Part shown: positions 1 through 9,100 of the stretch, piece after piece | Position numbering within the stretch: the first letter of the stretch is position 1 | Layout: each line of letters starts with the position of its first letter | Assembly (NCBI GenBank): GCA_018714105.1 | Contig: DVNW01000022.1 | Span: 1-35,928, forward strand | DNA: 35,928 bases | Source: Candidatus Faecicola pullistercoris | GTDB taxonomy: Bacteria; Bacillota; Clostridia; Christensenellales; CAG-917 | Direction of reading: 5' to 3' | Made by a program: the position numbers and the translations under genes | The notes under the pieces: model-generated | Seen by the model: only the letters and a program-made list of their open reading frames with translations | What the model was told of the DNA's origin: nothing | Databases searched by the model: none

Positions 1-82
1 CATTCCGAACACAGAAGTTAAGACCCTCATCGCAGAAAGTACTTGGCTGGACACGGCCCGGGAGGATATGACGCCGCCGACT
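1..82 (+). rRNA. rrf: 5S ribosomal RNA, 3' part
   Basis: The window opens inside a 5S rRNA. The stretch CATTCCGAACACAGAAGTTAAG is the conserved loop B/helix III region of bacterial 5S rRNA. GTACTTGG and the closing GGGAGGATATGACGCCGCC match the helix IV/V and 3' end of the molecule. The 5' portion lies outside the window. The 3' end is approximate (about 82), and a strong terminator follows directly, which fits the end of an rrn operon transcribed on the plus strand. Confidence 0.93.
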
Positions 83-88
83 TCCAGA

Positions 89-121
89 AGACGCAGACCT
101 GAAAACGGTCTGCGTTTTTTA
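89..121 (+). terminator. Rho-independent terminator of the rRNA operon
   Basis: A 9-base-pair stem, ACGCAGACC with GGTCTGCGT, encloses a TGAAAAC loop and runs straight into a T tract. It lies a few bases after the 5S rRNA. Confidence 0.9.
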
Positions 122-208
122 TTGCGGGAAAAAGCGGCGCGGCATACGATGCGCGGCAACCGGGCTTACCTTGAGGCTGCACAACTGCTCCTCCGCCTCC
201 CGCATAAC

Positions 209-238
209 GAAAAAGAGCCGCCTGCTGCAGCTCTTTTT
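209..238 (-). terminator. Bidirectional terminator hairpin
   Basis: AAAAAGAGC pairs perfectly with GCTCTTTTT around an 11-base loop. It gives a T tract on both strands, so it can end the minus-strand gene at 281-457 and also back up the rRNA terminator. Confidence 0.75.
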
Positions 239-280
239 ACCAAACACGGGGTTAAAACCTCGTTTTTAAGTTATAAAACC

Positions 281-457
281 TTATTTGCAAGATTTAGCGC
301 CCGAAGACTTTTTGGCGGTTTTGCTTGTGTCGGACATGTTGCAGTCCTTGCAATTGGTACTTCCGCAATTGGTAGCGCCGGTATTTTTAACTGACGCGCC
401 CGCACGTCTGGAAGCCTGTTCGGATTTGCTGCTTTGCTTTTGGTTTTTCATTGCCAT
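281..457 (-). CDS. Small Cys/Lys/Ser-rich protein, 58 aa, unknown
   Basis: This is a short minus-strand gene. Its ATG follows GGAG at a spacing of 8 bases, it ends in TAA, and the terminator at 209-238 lies just downstream, so it looks like a real transcription unit. The product is basic (10 Lys, 2 Arg against 3 acidic residues) and low in complexity. It has four cysteines (C31, C36, C39, C57), three of them in a TNCGSTNCKDCN cluster. There is no signal peptide or membrane segment. I do not recognise the family. It sits 62 bases downstream of the P-loop ATPase gene on the same strand with no obvious terminator between, so the two may be co-transcribed. The cysteine cluster could bind a metal or form disulfides. 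Because the neighbourhood contains dpaAB, a role in the spore is possible, but that is inference only. Confidence 0.7.
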   Translation of the reverse strand: MAMKNQKQSSKSEQASRRAGASVKNTGATNCGSTNCKDCNMSDTSKTAKKSSGAKSCK

Positions 458-519
458 GTGTGTTTTCTCCTTTTATTTAGTAATGTTAGTATTACCTGTC
501 GGAGATTATTTATACGGAA

Positions 520-1515
520 TCAGCCGAATATTATGCTGAGTATCCTTTGCGTTTTTTTATTGATATCGGCAAAATCCATATTTTTAACGTAATACTCTTC
601 AACGGCCAGATGGTGTTCGCGGGCCTTGACGAAACAGCCTATCGCTTTGTCGGTCAGATCGCGCGCTTCCGCTTCGATATGCGACAAATCGGCCGTAAGG
701 GGCCTGAATTCGTAAATCTTATCCGCATCCGAATTGGTTTGTGCGACGACGGCAATATCGTCCGTTACAAGATGGAGTCCGGACTCAGGGAAGAAAGGCG
801 ATTTAAGCGAGTGGGAATTCAGTCCGCGCACGGCAAGAAGTTTCTCGGTGCGGCTGATTACTTCGCGGGCTACGGCATCTGAGGGCGCAATAAGCGCAAA
901 AATTCTTTTTTCTTGAACAAGGCTGTCCAGGAAGGACACGTCGCCTTTGGGGGTTATGGCGTCGGCAAAGAATCTGCGCGCCGCGCGCGTGCCTCGGTTT
1001 ATCTGATTTGCTATATCAAGCGCCGCGACGTTGAGACTTCTTTCGTCCGTGCGGGACAGAATATAATCGTCGCAGTATTTCCTTAGCGAGGCTGCCGCCC
1101 TGAGATAAGCGTAAGCACATTGATAATAGCGTTTTTTGTATGCCAGATGCTCTTTAATCGTTACGGCAAACGGCTTTAACGCTTCGGCATTCGCCTTGTC
1201 CGCCAGGTTGAAAACGAATTCGTTTATCAGCGGCGCGGGTGCGTCCAGCGGATGAGGACTTGTGCCGTCGAGCACACAGAAATTGCGCTCGGGTATGCAC
1301 ACGCCGTCAAGACTGTCGGGGTCGCCCGAACAGTAGTAAAGCTCACAGTCAAAACCTTCGCTTTGGGCTTTTTCGGCAATTTTTTTCATCAGCGTGCTTT
1401 TTCCCGTTCCCGGACCTCCTTTAAGAATGATGGTGCCGTAATAATTCATCATATCGTCGAAATAGCCTACAAAGCCTTTGGGCGTATTTGAGCCTAAAAA
1501 TGCGGATTTAACCAT
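520..1515 (-). CDS. P-loop ATPase of the PRK06851-type family
   Basis: The 331-residue product is a soluble P-loop NTPase. A Walker A motif GGPGTGKST lies at residues 33-41, followed by a conserved block around SGDPDSLDGVCIPE and LDGTSPHPLD. This is typical of a clostridial/bacillar ATPase family known mainly as 'ATP-binding protein' (PRK06851 type), whose substrate is unknown. Members normally contain two homologous halves, each with a P-loop. Here the second half begins at ITPKGDVSFLDSL, but the expected second Walker A is replaced by IFALIAPSDAVAREVI, so it is probably catalytically dead. The start is well set: GGAGG lies 5 bases before the ATG. It is transcribed divergently from dpaA with only 100 bases between them. 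The 58-aa gene follows downstream. The family assignment is fairly firm; the cellular role is not known. Confidence 0.85.
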   Translation of the reverse strand: MVKSAFLGSNTPKGFVGYFDDMMNYYGTIILKGGPGTGKSTLMKKIAEKAQSEGFDCELYYCSGDPDSLDGVCIPERNFCVLDGTSPHPLDAPAPLINEFVFNLADKANAEALKPFAVTIKEHLAYKKRYYQCAYAYLRAAASLRKYCDDYILSRTDERSLNVAALDIANQINRGTRAARRFFADAITPKGDVSFLDSLVQEKRIFALIAPSDAVAREVISRTEKLLAVRGLNSHSLKSPFFPESGLHLVTDDIAVVAQTNSDADKIYEFRPLTADLSHIEAEARDLTDKAIGCFVKAREHHLAVEEYYVKNMDFADINKKTQRILSIIFG

Positions 1516-1564
1516 ATATACCTCCTTTTTCAGTCAATATATGTACGGACGGAAAAAAAGTTGT

Positions 1565-1595
1565 GGCACAAAAAAAAACGCAAGGTCATAGTATG
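1565..1595 (+). promoter_or_regulatory. Possible sporulation (SigE/SigK-like) promoter of dpaAB
   Basis: GGCACA at 1565-1570 is followed after 16 bases by CATAGTATG at 1587-1595. This resembles the mother-cell sigma factor -35 (GGCAT-like or AC) and -10 (CATA plus TA-type) elements. In Bacillus, dpaAB is transcribed by SigK. No consensus SigA promoter is seen in this gap. The -10-like block is near-palindromic, so it also reads as CATACTATG toward the ATPase gene. The match is suggestive only. Confidence 0.35.
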
Positions 1596-1615
1596 CAACA
1601 TAAGGAGAAGTTTTA

Positions 1616-2347
1616 ATGGTTACTTACATATTTCCCGCACAGTGCGACGACAGGCTGAACGAGCTTATGAAACTGCTCGGAGCGGACGGAGGTTATATTG
1701 CAGGAAGCCCGCTGACCGCGGTCGGTAAAATTATTTACATATATGCGCCTAATTATAAGCTGACCGACCTTTCGGGTATAGCGGAAGGCAGTACGGTATA
1801 TTGCGGTTTTGCGGACGCGGCCTTAAAGGAAAGCGCGGACGAAAAAAGCATAAAAATACGCTGCTTCAACGAAGACAGAATGTTTACGGTAAAGAATGCG
1901 CTTCTGACTGCGGAAGCCTGCGTGGGCGAATTGCTGATTAAAGAAAGGCGCGCAATCGGCGATATAAAAATTCTTGTATGCGGATTCGGCCGTGTCGGAA
2001 GAGCCGTAGTAAAATATCTGGCCGCGTTGGGCGCGGATACCGATGTGGCCACAACTTCGCCCGCTAACGTGCTTGGATGCGCAAAGCCGGTTTCCTACGA
2101 CGGTCTGGACGCAGGCAAATACGACGTCGTGATAAATACAGTACCTGTAAAAGTACTCGGCAACGAGTTTCTAAACGCATTTAAGGGATATATATTCGAG
2201 CTTGCTTCGCCTCCGTACGGCTTTGACAAAGAGCGCGCAGACAGAGCGGGAACGGAATATTACATACTCGCCGCGCTTCCCGCAAAGCGCAAGCCGCAAG
2301 CTGCGGCAAAAGTGATGGCGGAATTTATTCGGGAGGATGAACGATGA
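1616..2347 (+). CDS. dpaA: Dipicolinate synthase subunit A
   Basis: DpaA (SpoVFA) works with DpaB to turn the lysine-pathway intermediate 4-hydroxy-tetrahydrodipicolinate into dipicolinic acid. This is made in the mother cell and stored with Ca2+ in the spore core. The 243-residue product has a Rossmann dinucleotide-binding motif VCGFGRVGRAV at 121-131, then an INTVP strand and an ELASPPYG segment typical of the family. It is shorter than the roughly 300-residue Bacillus protein; the shortening is in the N-terminal domain. GGAG lies 8 bases before the ATG. The stop codon overlaps the dpaB start by four bases (ATGA), so the subunits are translationally coupled. This gene pair is the main evidence that the organism forms spores. 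Confidence 0.9.
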   Translation: MVTYIFPAQCDDRLNELMKLLGADGGYIAGSPLTAVGKIIYIYAPNYKLTDLSGIAEGSTVYCGFADAALKESADEKSIKIRCFNEDRMFTVKNALLTAEACVGELLIKERRAIGDIKILVCGFGRVGRAVVKYLAALGADTDVATTSPANVLGCAKPVSYDGLDAGKYDVVINTVPVKVLGNEFLNAFKGYIFELASPPYGFDKERADRAGTEYYILAALPAKRKPQAAAKVMAEFIREDER

Positions 2348-2910
2348 AAATAGGAATTGCGATAACCGGAAGCTTTTGTACGTTCGGCAAAGTTTTGTCC
2401 GAACTCGAAAAACTGGCTGAAAAGGGGTATGACCTTGTGCCGGTAATGTCCTTTAATGCCGCAAGCACGGATACCAGGTTCTATAAAGCAGTGGATTTCA
2501 GAAATGAAATAGTAAGAATAACGGGAAAAGAGCCCCTTACCACAATAGCCGACGCAGAACCCATGGGGACGCAGCAAAGGGTAGACCTTATGATAGTGGC
2601 GCCATGCACGGGTAACACGCTTGCGAAAATTGCCTGCGGAATAACGGATACCCCCGTGACGATGGCTGTAAAGGCTCATCTCAGGAACAACAGGCCCGTA
2701 CTTATAGCTTTGTCGTCCAACGACGCACTGGGCGCGAACGCCAAAAATATCGGCCTCTTGCTGAGTCGCAAAAACGTGTATTTCGTTCCTTTCAATCAGG
2801 ACAGTCCCGACGGCAAGCCGAATTCGCTTATAGCCGATCTTTCGCTTTTGGAGCCCTCTGTTGAAGCTGCTTTGAAAAACATTCAGATACAGCCTGTATT
2901 CAGCAGGTAA
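2344..2910 (+). CDS. dpaB: Dipicolinate synthase subunit B
   Basis: DpaB (SpoVFB) is the flavoprotein-like partner of DpaA in dipicolinate synthesis. The 188-residue sequence has the flavoprotein (HFCD-like) start IGIAITGSFCTF, the MSFNAASTDTRF region, IVAPCTGNTLAKIA with its conserved Cys, and the VLIALSSNDALGANAKNIG and YFVPFNQD blocks characteristic of SpoVFB. Length matches the family. It begins inside the last codons of dpaA. There is no other gene in the unit; a hairpin about 70 bases downstream probably ends transcription. Confidence 0.93.
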   Translation: MKIGIAITGSFCTFGKVLSELEKLAEKGYDLVPVMSFNAASTDTRFYKAVDFRNEIVRITGKEPLTTIADAEPMGTQQRVDLMIVAPCTGNTLAKIACGITDTPVTMAVKAHLRNNRPVLIALSSNDALGANAKNIGLLLSRKNVYFVPFNQDSPDGKPNSLIADLSLLEPSVEAALKNIQIQPVFSR

Positions 2911-2978
2911 ATGCGCTATTTTAACACAAAAGATTGTAGTTATGACAGTAAAGATAGAATAAACGGCAGCAAGTCGAT

Positions 2979-3020
2979 AAAAAGCCGCTCAGGAAAAAAA
3001 TTCCAAAAGCGGTTTTTATT
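2979..3020 (+). terminator. Probable terminator after dpaB
   Basis: AAAAAGCCGCT pairs with AGCGGTTTTT, with one bulged base and a loop of about 16-18 bases, followed by ATTTTTA. It stands between dpaB and the next promoter. Confidence 0.6.
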
Positions 3021-3030
3021 TTTAAATGTA

Positions 3031-3060
3031 TTGACATCGGAGTTTAATATAATATATAAT
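3031..3060 (+). promoter_or_regulatory. Consensus SigA promoter for the LRR lipoprotein
   Basis: TTGACA at 3031-3036 and TATAAT at 3055-3060 are both perfect consensus hexamers, 18 bases apart. The untranslated leader to the ATG at 3127 is about 60 bases and ends in GGAGG. Confidence 0.8.
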
Positions 3061-3126
3061 ATTATCACCTATGATATGTGACTTTGAAAGAGACTCCCGG
3101 CCTCTTGCAAAGACGGAGGAAATCTT

Positions 3127-6100
3127 ATGAATAAACATCGCTCGAAAATCGTCTTGCTGGTAATTATGGCTCTTGTCCTCGTGTTTGCGGTTTCCGCTTG
3201 CGGCGACAACGGCGTGAAATACAGCGGCATTGCATTGAAAGACGGTCAGGTTACGGAATTTAAGCAAAGCGAATTTTCCGTTGCCTCGCTTATTTTCGTG
3301 CTGACCGACACGGCCGGCAATACTTCCGAAATCAAGGGCAGTATTTCCATGCTCAGTCAGGAAGACATCGACCTGCTTTCTCAGATAGGTACCCACAAGG
3401 TCACGTTTACATACGAGGGAAGGTCGTGCGAAGTCACGATTACGATTACAAGCGATTCCGCGGTGGACCCCGACGATCCCGTGGTTACTGACGAAATCAC
3501 CGTTTACTTCGATACTAACGGAGGAACGCCCGAGGTCCCCGCAAAAACGGGTAAAAAAGGTCAGCTGGTTATCAATATCGACGAGCTGCCCGAGGTAACT
3601 CTCGAAGGTAAGAGGTTTGCAGGATGGTATCGCACCGCAAATTACGAAGGCGGCGCTATAACGGGTAATTACACTCCCGTAACCACCACCACTCTGTATG
3701 CGAGATGGGCAGACCTAAACATTACCGTTTCCTTCGATTATATGGCCAGCGGCGTTTACGGCGAGCAGTCTTACAGCATAGCCGTAAACAGCACGATCGG
3801 CAATTTCCCGAGTCCAAGCAGAGCGGGATATAAATTCAACGGTTGGTATTCGGACGCGGCTTGCACCAACGCCGTAAGCACACGTACGGTTTTCGAACGA
3901 GATACCACTTTATACGCAAACTGGCAGAAACTCGAATATTCGGTTACGTATAAACTCGGCGGAGGCAGGTATAATAACAGCGCGAGCGACGTTGTTCAGA
4001 GATATCTGTTTGAAAGCCCCGTTGCTCCTATAGTTCCCACGAGGGACGAATTCGTTTTCGAGTACTGGCAGACGGAAGACGGCGAGGAATATATTCCGTC
4101 AACCATGCCGGCAAACAACCTCGTGCTTACCGCGGTATGGCGTATAGCCAACCCGCAGACATTCTTCGCTACCAGCGATAATCTCGACGGCACGCTTACC
4201 GTAACCGGATTTGCTTCCGCGGCGGGCGCCACCGTAGAAAGTATAGAAATTCCCAACATCATAGGCGGCAAATACGTTACGGCAATCGGTAAAGGAGCCT
4301 TCAAGTCCAACACCAAACTCGTGAGCGTGAGCATTGCCGAAGGCATAACTCACATATACGACGAGGCTTTCGCCAGATGCACCTCGCTTAATTCGCTTTT
4401 GTGTTCTTTCCCGCAGAGTCTGGAATACATAGGTGCAAGCGCGTTCCCGACGGGCGCGGCCAACTGGCAGTACGAGACAAAGACCTTTGTAAAATCAGGG
4501 AGAGAATATTCCGTAAGCGGATATATTTCGGACATCATGGTTTCGGGCGCGGCGAGCCACCGCTATCTCGCTCCCGGTACGGTTTCTATAAGCGCGGGTG
4601 CATACAGAGGTTTAACCTCGCTTAAGAGGATAGAACTTCCCGCATCGCTCAGCAGCATCGGCAGCGGAGCTTTTTCGGATTCAGGCCTCGAAACGCTTGA
4701 CTGGGAAAGCGGGCTCGATATTAAGGATATCGCTTCCGACGCCTTTAACAATACGCCCTGGTTTAATAACTATTCGGATAACGGCGGCCTTGTTATCATA
4801 GGCAACCTGTTGTATTACAGCAAAATCGTTACCAGCGGCACGGCGGGCAGAAACGTTATCATACCCGCTTCGGTAAAATATATCGGCAACGCCGGGTTCT
4901 CGAGCAGAACCAGAACGGTTACTTTCGAAAACGAAAGCAATATCGAATACATCGCGGGCGGCGCTTTCAGCGGAACGGAATGGGTTTCCGGCAAGGATTA
5001 CGTAGTGGTCAACGGCATACTTACTTACGTTTCCTATAAGACGGGACAGTCCGTTTATACTGTACCTTCCGCGGTTACCGCGATAGGCGCTAACGCATTC
5101 GACCAGCTCAAAGGCAGGGGAGTAACCAACATTGTTCTTCCCGAATCCGTAACAAGGATAGAAGCAGGAGCCTTTACGGGCATAGGCAACATAAAAATTA
5201 CGATAAAAGCCGTTTCGCCGCCCGAGGTGGACTTATCGGCATTTTATAACAAGACTTACGCAAATCTTCCCGACGCCGCGCTCGCGTTCAATCCCGAAAT
5301 GAAAATTTTCGTCGAAGCAAAAGCGTACGCGTCCTATACTTCGAGCGACAGCCCGTGGTACGTCCTCAGTCAGGACGGAAACGACATGATAGCAAGGCTC
5401 GAAATGCAGGAAATCACAAAGGTTTACGGGCTTAAAGACGTATACGAACTTGCGGAGCAGCTCCCCGATACCTTTACGGCGGATTATAAGACCAGCGACG
5501 GCATACAGTACTACGGAATAAGCATTCCCAAGAGTGCGGTCAGCACCAGCCCCGGCGAATCCTTCATCACCACAAGCGTTACGCCCGAAGGTCAGCCCCG
5601 CAGCATGAAGATAAGGTACCGTCTGTTCCAGGACGATTCCTACGTCGAATACGTACATCAGTATTCGGTAATCAAAAAGCTGGTGGATTTCCAGATTTCC
5701 AAACCTACCGGAACGGATACTTACGAGGAAGCCGAATATCTGAGTTTTGCTATAGGCGACGGGTTCGACGCGAAATATCTGACGGATACGGGTATCAAAC
5801 TTACGCTCAGGTACGCAACCGAATACACCACCAATGCCGACGGCGAGATTCAGTGGAATATTACCGAGCAGACCGTAATCGATACGGTTATCGACGGGCA
5901 GATCAATCCCGATATTATAGTTGAAAACCTGAATACGAGCAATGTGGTCGATTACGTTCCCGACGGGGCGGACAACACCTACATGCGCATCGTTTATCTC
6001 GGCGCATTCAAGGAAATACCCTATCAGGTATCCGAAAAACAAGTTATCAGCATAGAGGGAGTAGATTATTTCCCCGATAATAACGGCGCGTTCGTTTATA

Positions 6101-9100
6101 CCGAATACAGGCCTGTAAACGAAGGCGAAACGGCGACTTTCGTTCTTCCTTACGTTTATACCGAGGATAATAACGGCGCGTTCGTTATCGCGTATGAATA
6201 TTCCGTTTCCGCAACGGGCGCTTATTTCGCTCCCGCAGTAGAGGCGGCCGAAGGCGCTTACATTTTCGCAGACGGAAGCAACAGCTACGTCGCTTATGAC
6301 GAGAGCCTGCACGGCGGAATGCAAAGGTACGATATGGATATGCAGAAAATCCAGAAGTATGCGGACCAGGCTGCAAAAGAAGGCCTGAGGTTTAACAGAA
6401 CGCAGGGCAACGGATACGTGGCTTACAATCCCGACACTTTACTGGACGATCCCAGATATTCCAGGTCGTTTGCCGACGAGTTCGTTGCCGTCGAAGGCGG
6501 GGAAGTTCCCGACGGAAAACTTTTCGTCATGAAGGAAAATTCCGAAGATTATTACGAGGCTTACAACCCCGACGAAGAATATCATTCCGTGCTTGACAGA
6601 TACGGCAAGAACGATTTCTCCTTCGATTCGGTAAACGTATTCGGCGTCGGTGACAAACTCGACGAGGAAAATATCAGAATTAAGATCGAACTCAAAGCCG
6701 AAGGCACCATATCTTCCGAAATACTGTATATGGAGTTAAGCAGGCTGAAAGTCGAAGGGTTCGATACTTCCGTTCCCGGCGAAAACAAGACGGCTACCGT
6801 AATTTACGGCGAGGAAACGGAAAAAGTGGTTACATTCCTCTATACCGTAGAAGCCAAGACAAGCGAGCATAACTTTGTCTTCTCGGACGAGGGCGGAAAA
6901 GCGTTAATCACGGGCCTCGCGGCGGAGCATCCCGCAACGATTTATATTCCTTCCGAGCTGAACGGGTTGCCGGTAAAAGGCATTGCCGACGGAGCTTTCG
7001 CGGGTAACGGCGAAATAGAGAAGGTTTATATAGGCAACATCGAATATCTCGGAGCGGACGCTTTTGCGGAGTCTTCCGTCAGATACGTAGAGTTCGCTTC
7101 GGGAAGTGCGCTTTCCGAAATTTCCGAAGGGGCGTTCAGGAATACTCTTGCGCTCGAAGAAGTCAATATGAGCGCATCTTCAATCAGCGTTATCGGAAAC
7201 GAAGCCTTTGCCGGCAGCGGCATAGCGGCCGTCAGCCTTCCTTCCTCTGTGACCCGCGTGGGAGACAAGGCGTTCAGCGGTTGCGCTAAACTCGTTACTT
7301 TCGACGCCGGCGAGGTGGCCGCGGCCTGGAGGATAGGCGCGAACGCTTTCGAGAATTGTACTTTGCTCGAAACTCTCGCGTTCGGCACGGCGCTTACCGA
7401 AATTGGCAACAATGCGTTTATCAAATGTATTTCTCTCGAAACGGTTGAATTGCCCGCTTCGCTCGGTACGATTTCGGCATATATGTTCAAGGAATGTTCT
7501 TCGCTTGTTACGGTCAACGCTCCCGGCGTTACCAAAGTGGCTTCCGCGGCATTTATAAATTGTCCTAAACTGACAAGCGTGACGCTCGGCAGAGTGGTCA
7601 GCATAGGCACCAGCGCGTTCGAGGCGGCCGGCATAGACGCGGCTTCGTTTACCGTGACTGCCGATCTCTCGGCCATAACCACTATCGGAAATAAGGCGTT
7701 CGCTTACGTGGCAAACCTTAACGTGTTTGACCTTACGGCATCTTCATCGCTTACCTATATAGGAGACGAAGCCTTTACCGAAACCGCTCTTACGAATATA
7801 TATATTCCCGTAGGCGTTACCTATATCGGCACGGGCGCATTCTCCAATATCGAAACGGCGCAAAGCCTTACGGTGGTTTCGTCTTCGGTTACCAAGATAG
7901 AGGAAAGCGCATTCGACAACAATAAGAATATGTCTTCCGTAACGCTCTCGGCAGGCATTACCGAAATAGGCCGCAACGCGTTCAGAGGCACGGCTATTAC
8001 TTCGGTAGAGGGTTCGGGCGTTACCGTTCTCGGAGAAGGGGCATTCGCGAGATGTACCGGGCTTACTTCGGCAAACTTCCCCAACCTCGTTACTATGGGT
8101 TCAGGCGTATTTACCGAGTGTCCTTTACTTAAATCTTATACTCTTGCGCCCACGGTTACCGAAATAGGAATGTACGCTTTCTCGGGTTCGGGACTTGAAA
8201 CCATCAACTTTAACGGCGCCGCCGTTACCAATATAGGAATGGAGGCTTTCTCCGAAAGCAATCTTACTGCGGTATCCGTTCCCGCAAGCGTTGCGACAAT
8301 CGGCAACAGAGCGTTTTACAGATGCGAAAAACTCACTTCCTTCTCTATTCCCGAGAATAACGCTCTTACCTCTATAGGCGAATACGCTTTTGCCGAATGT
8401 ATATCGCTTACGAATCTTACGCTCGGAGTAAGCAAGCAGGGCGAAGAATATCTCTCTACAAGCATAGGCAATTATGCATTCGAAGGTTGCGCCGCGCTTA
8501 CTTCGCTTGTTCTGCCTACCACGGTCGTTTCGATAGGCGACGGAGCGTTCAGAAGATGTACCGGTCTTGTAGAAATCTGCATAGGCGTTACACGTAAGAA
8601 TATTTACAGGGTGGCTACCGATGAAGAAAGGCTCGATTCGGCCAATACATTGTACGTCCGTCTTAACGACGCCTTCGTACAGTACGACGTTAACAATCCG
8701 GAGCACGTTGCCGTAGCGGCTACACAGTACGTCATAGTTTCTGGTTACGTGGCCATGGACGGTGTTCTCATTGCCGACGGTGAACAGAAGGGTATGTATC
8801 AGGGCAGGAAGTCTCAGCTTACTACCATAGGTAACGAGGCCTTTGCCAACACCAACAGCCTTAAACGCCTGTATATCACGGCCGAAAGTCCCAAGACGTT
8901 CGGTTCCGGCGAGACTAACGCCAACAACCGTCAGTTCGGTTATTACGAATATAAGCTCGAAACCGGCGAAGACGGCAGTCAGACGGTAGTAGAAACATTC
9001 ATATCTCATTTCTCGAATACCGATTTCGAGCTGCATATTCTGGACGAACAGGCTCATAAAGACGCTTACACCGGCTGGGCAGGTACGAACAGGCAAACGA

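Noticed and set aside
5233..6324. Long minus-strand open frame (363 codons) opposite the LRR lipoprotein
   Set aside because: It is antisense to a well-supported gene with signal peptide and repeats, has no ribosome site or family features, and arises from the codon bias of the real gene.
8125..9096. Minus-strand open frame of 323 codons opposite the C-terminal LRR block
   Set aside because: The repetitive LRR codons on the other strand explain the absence of stops; no motif or ribosome site was seen.
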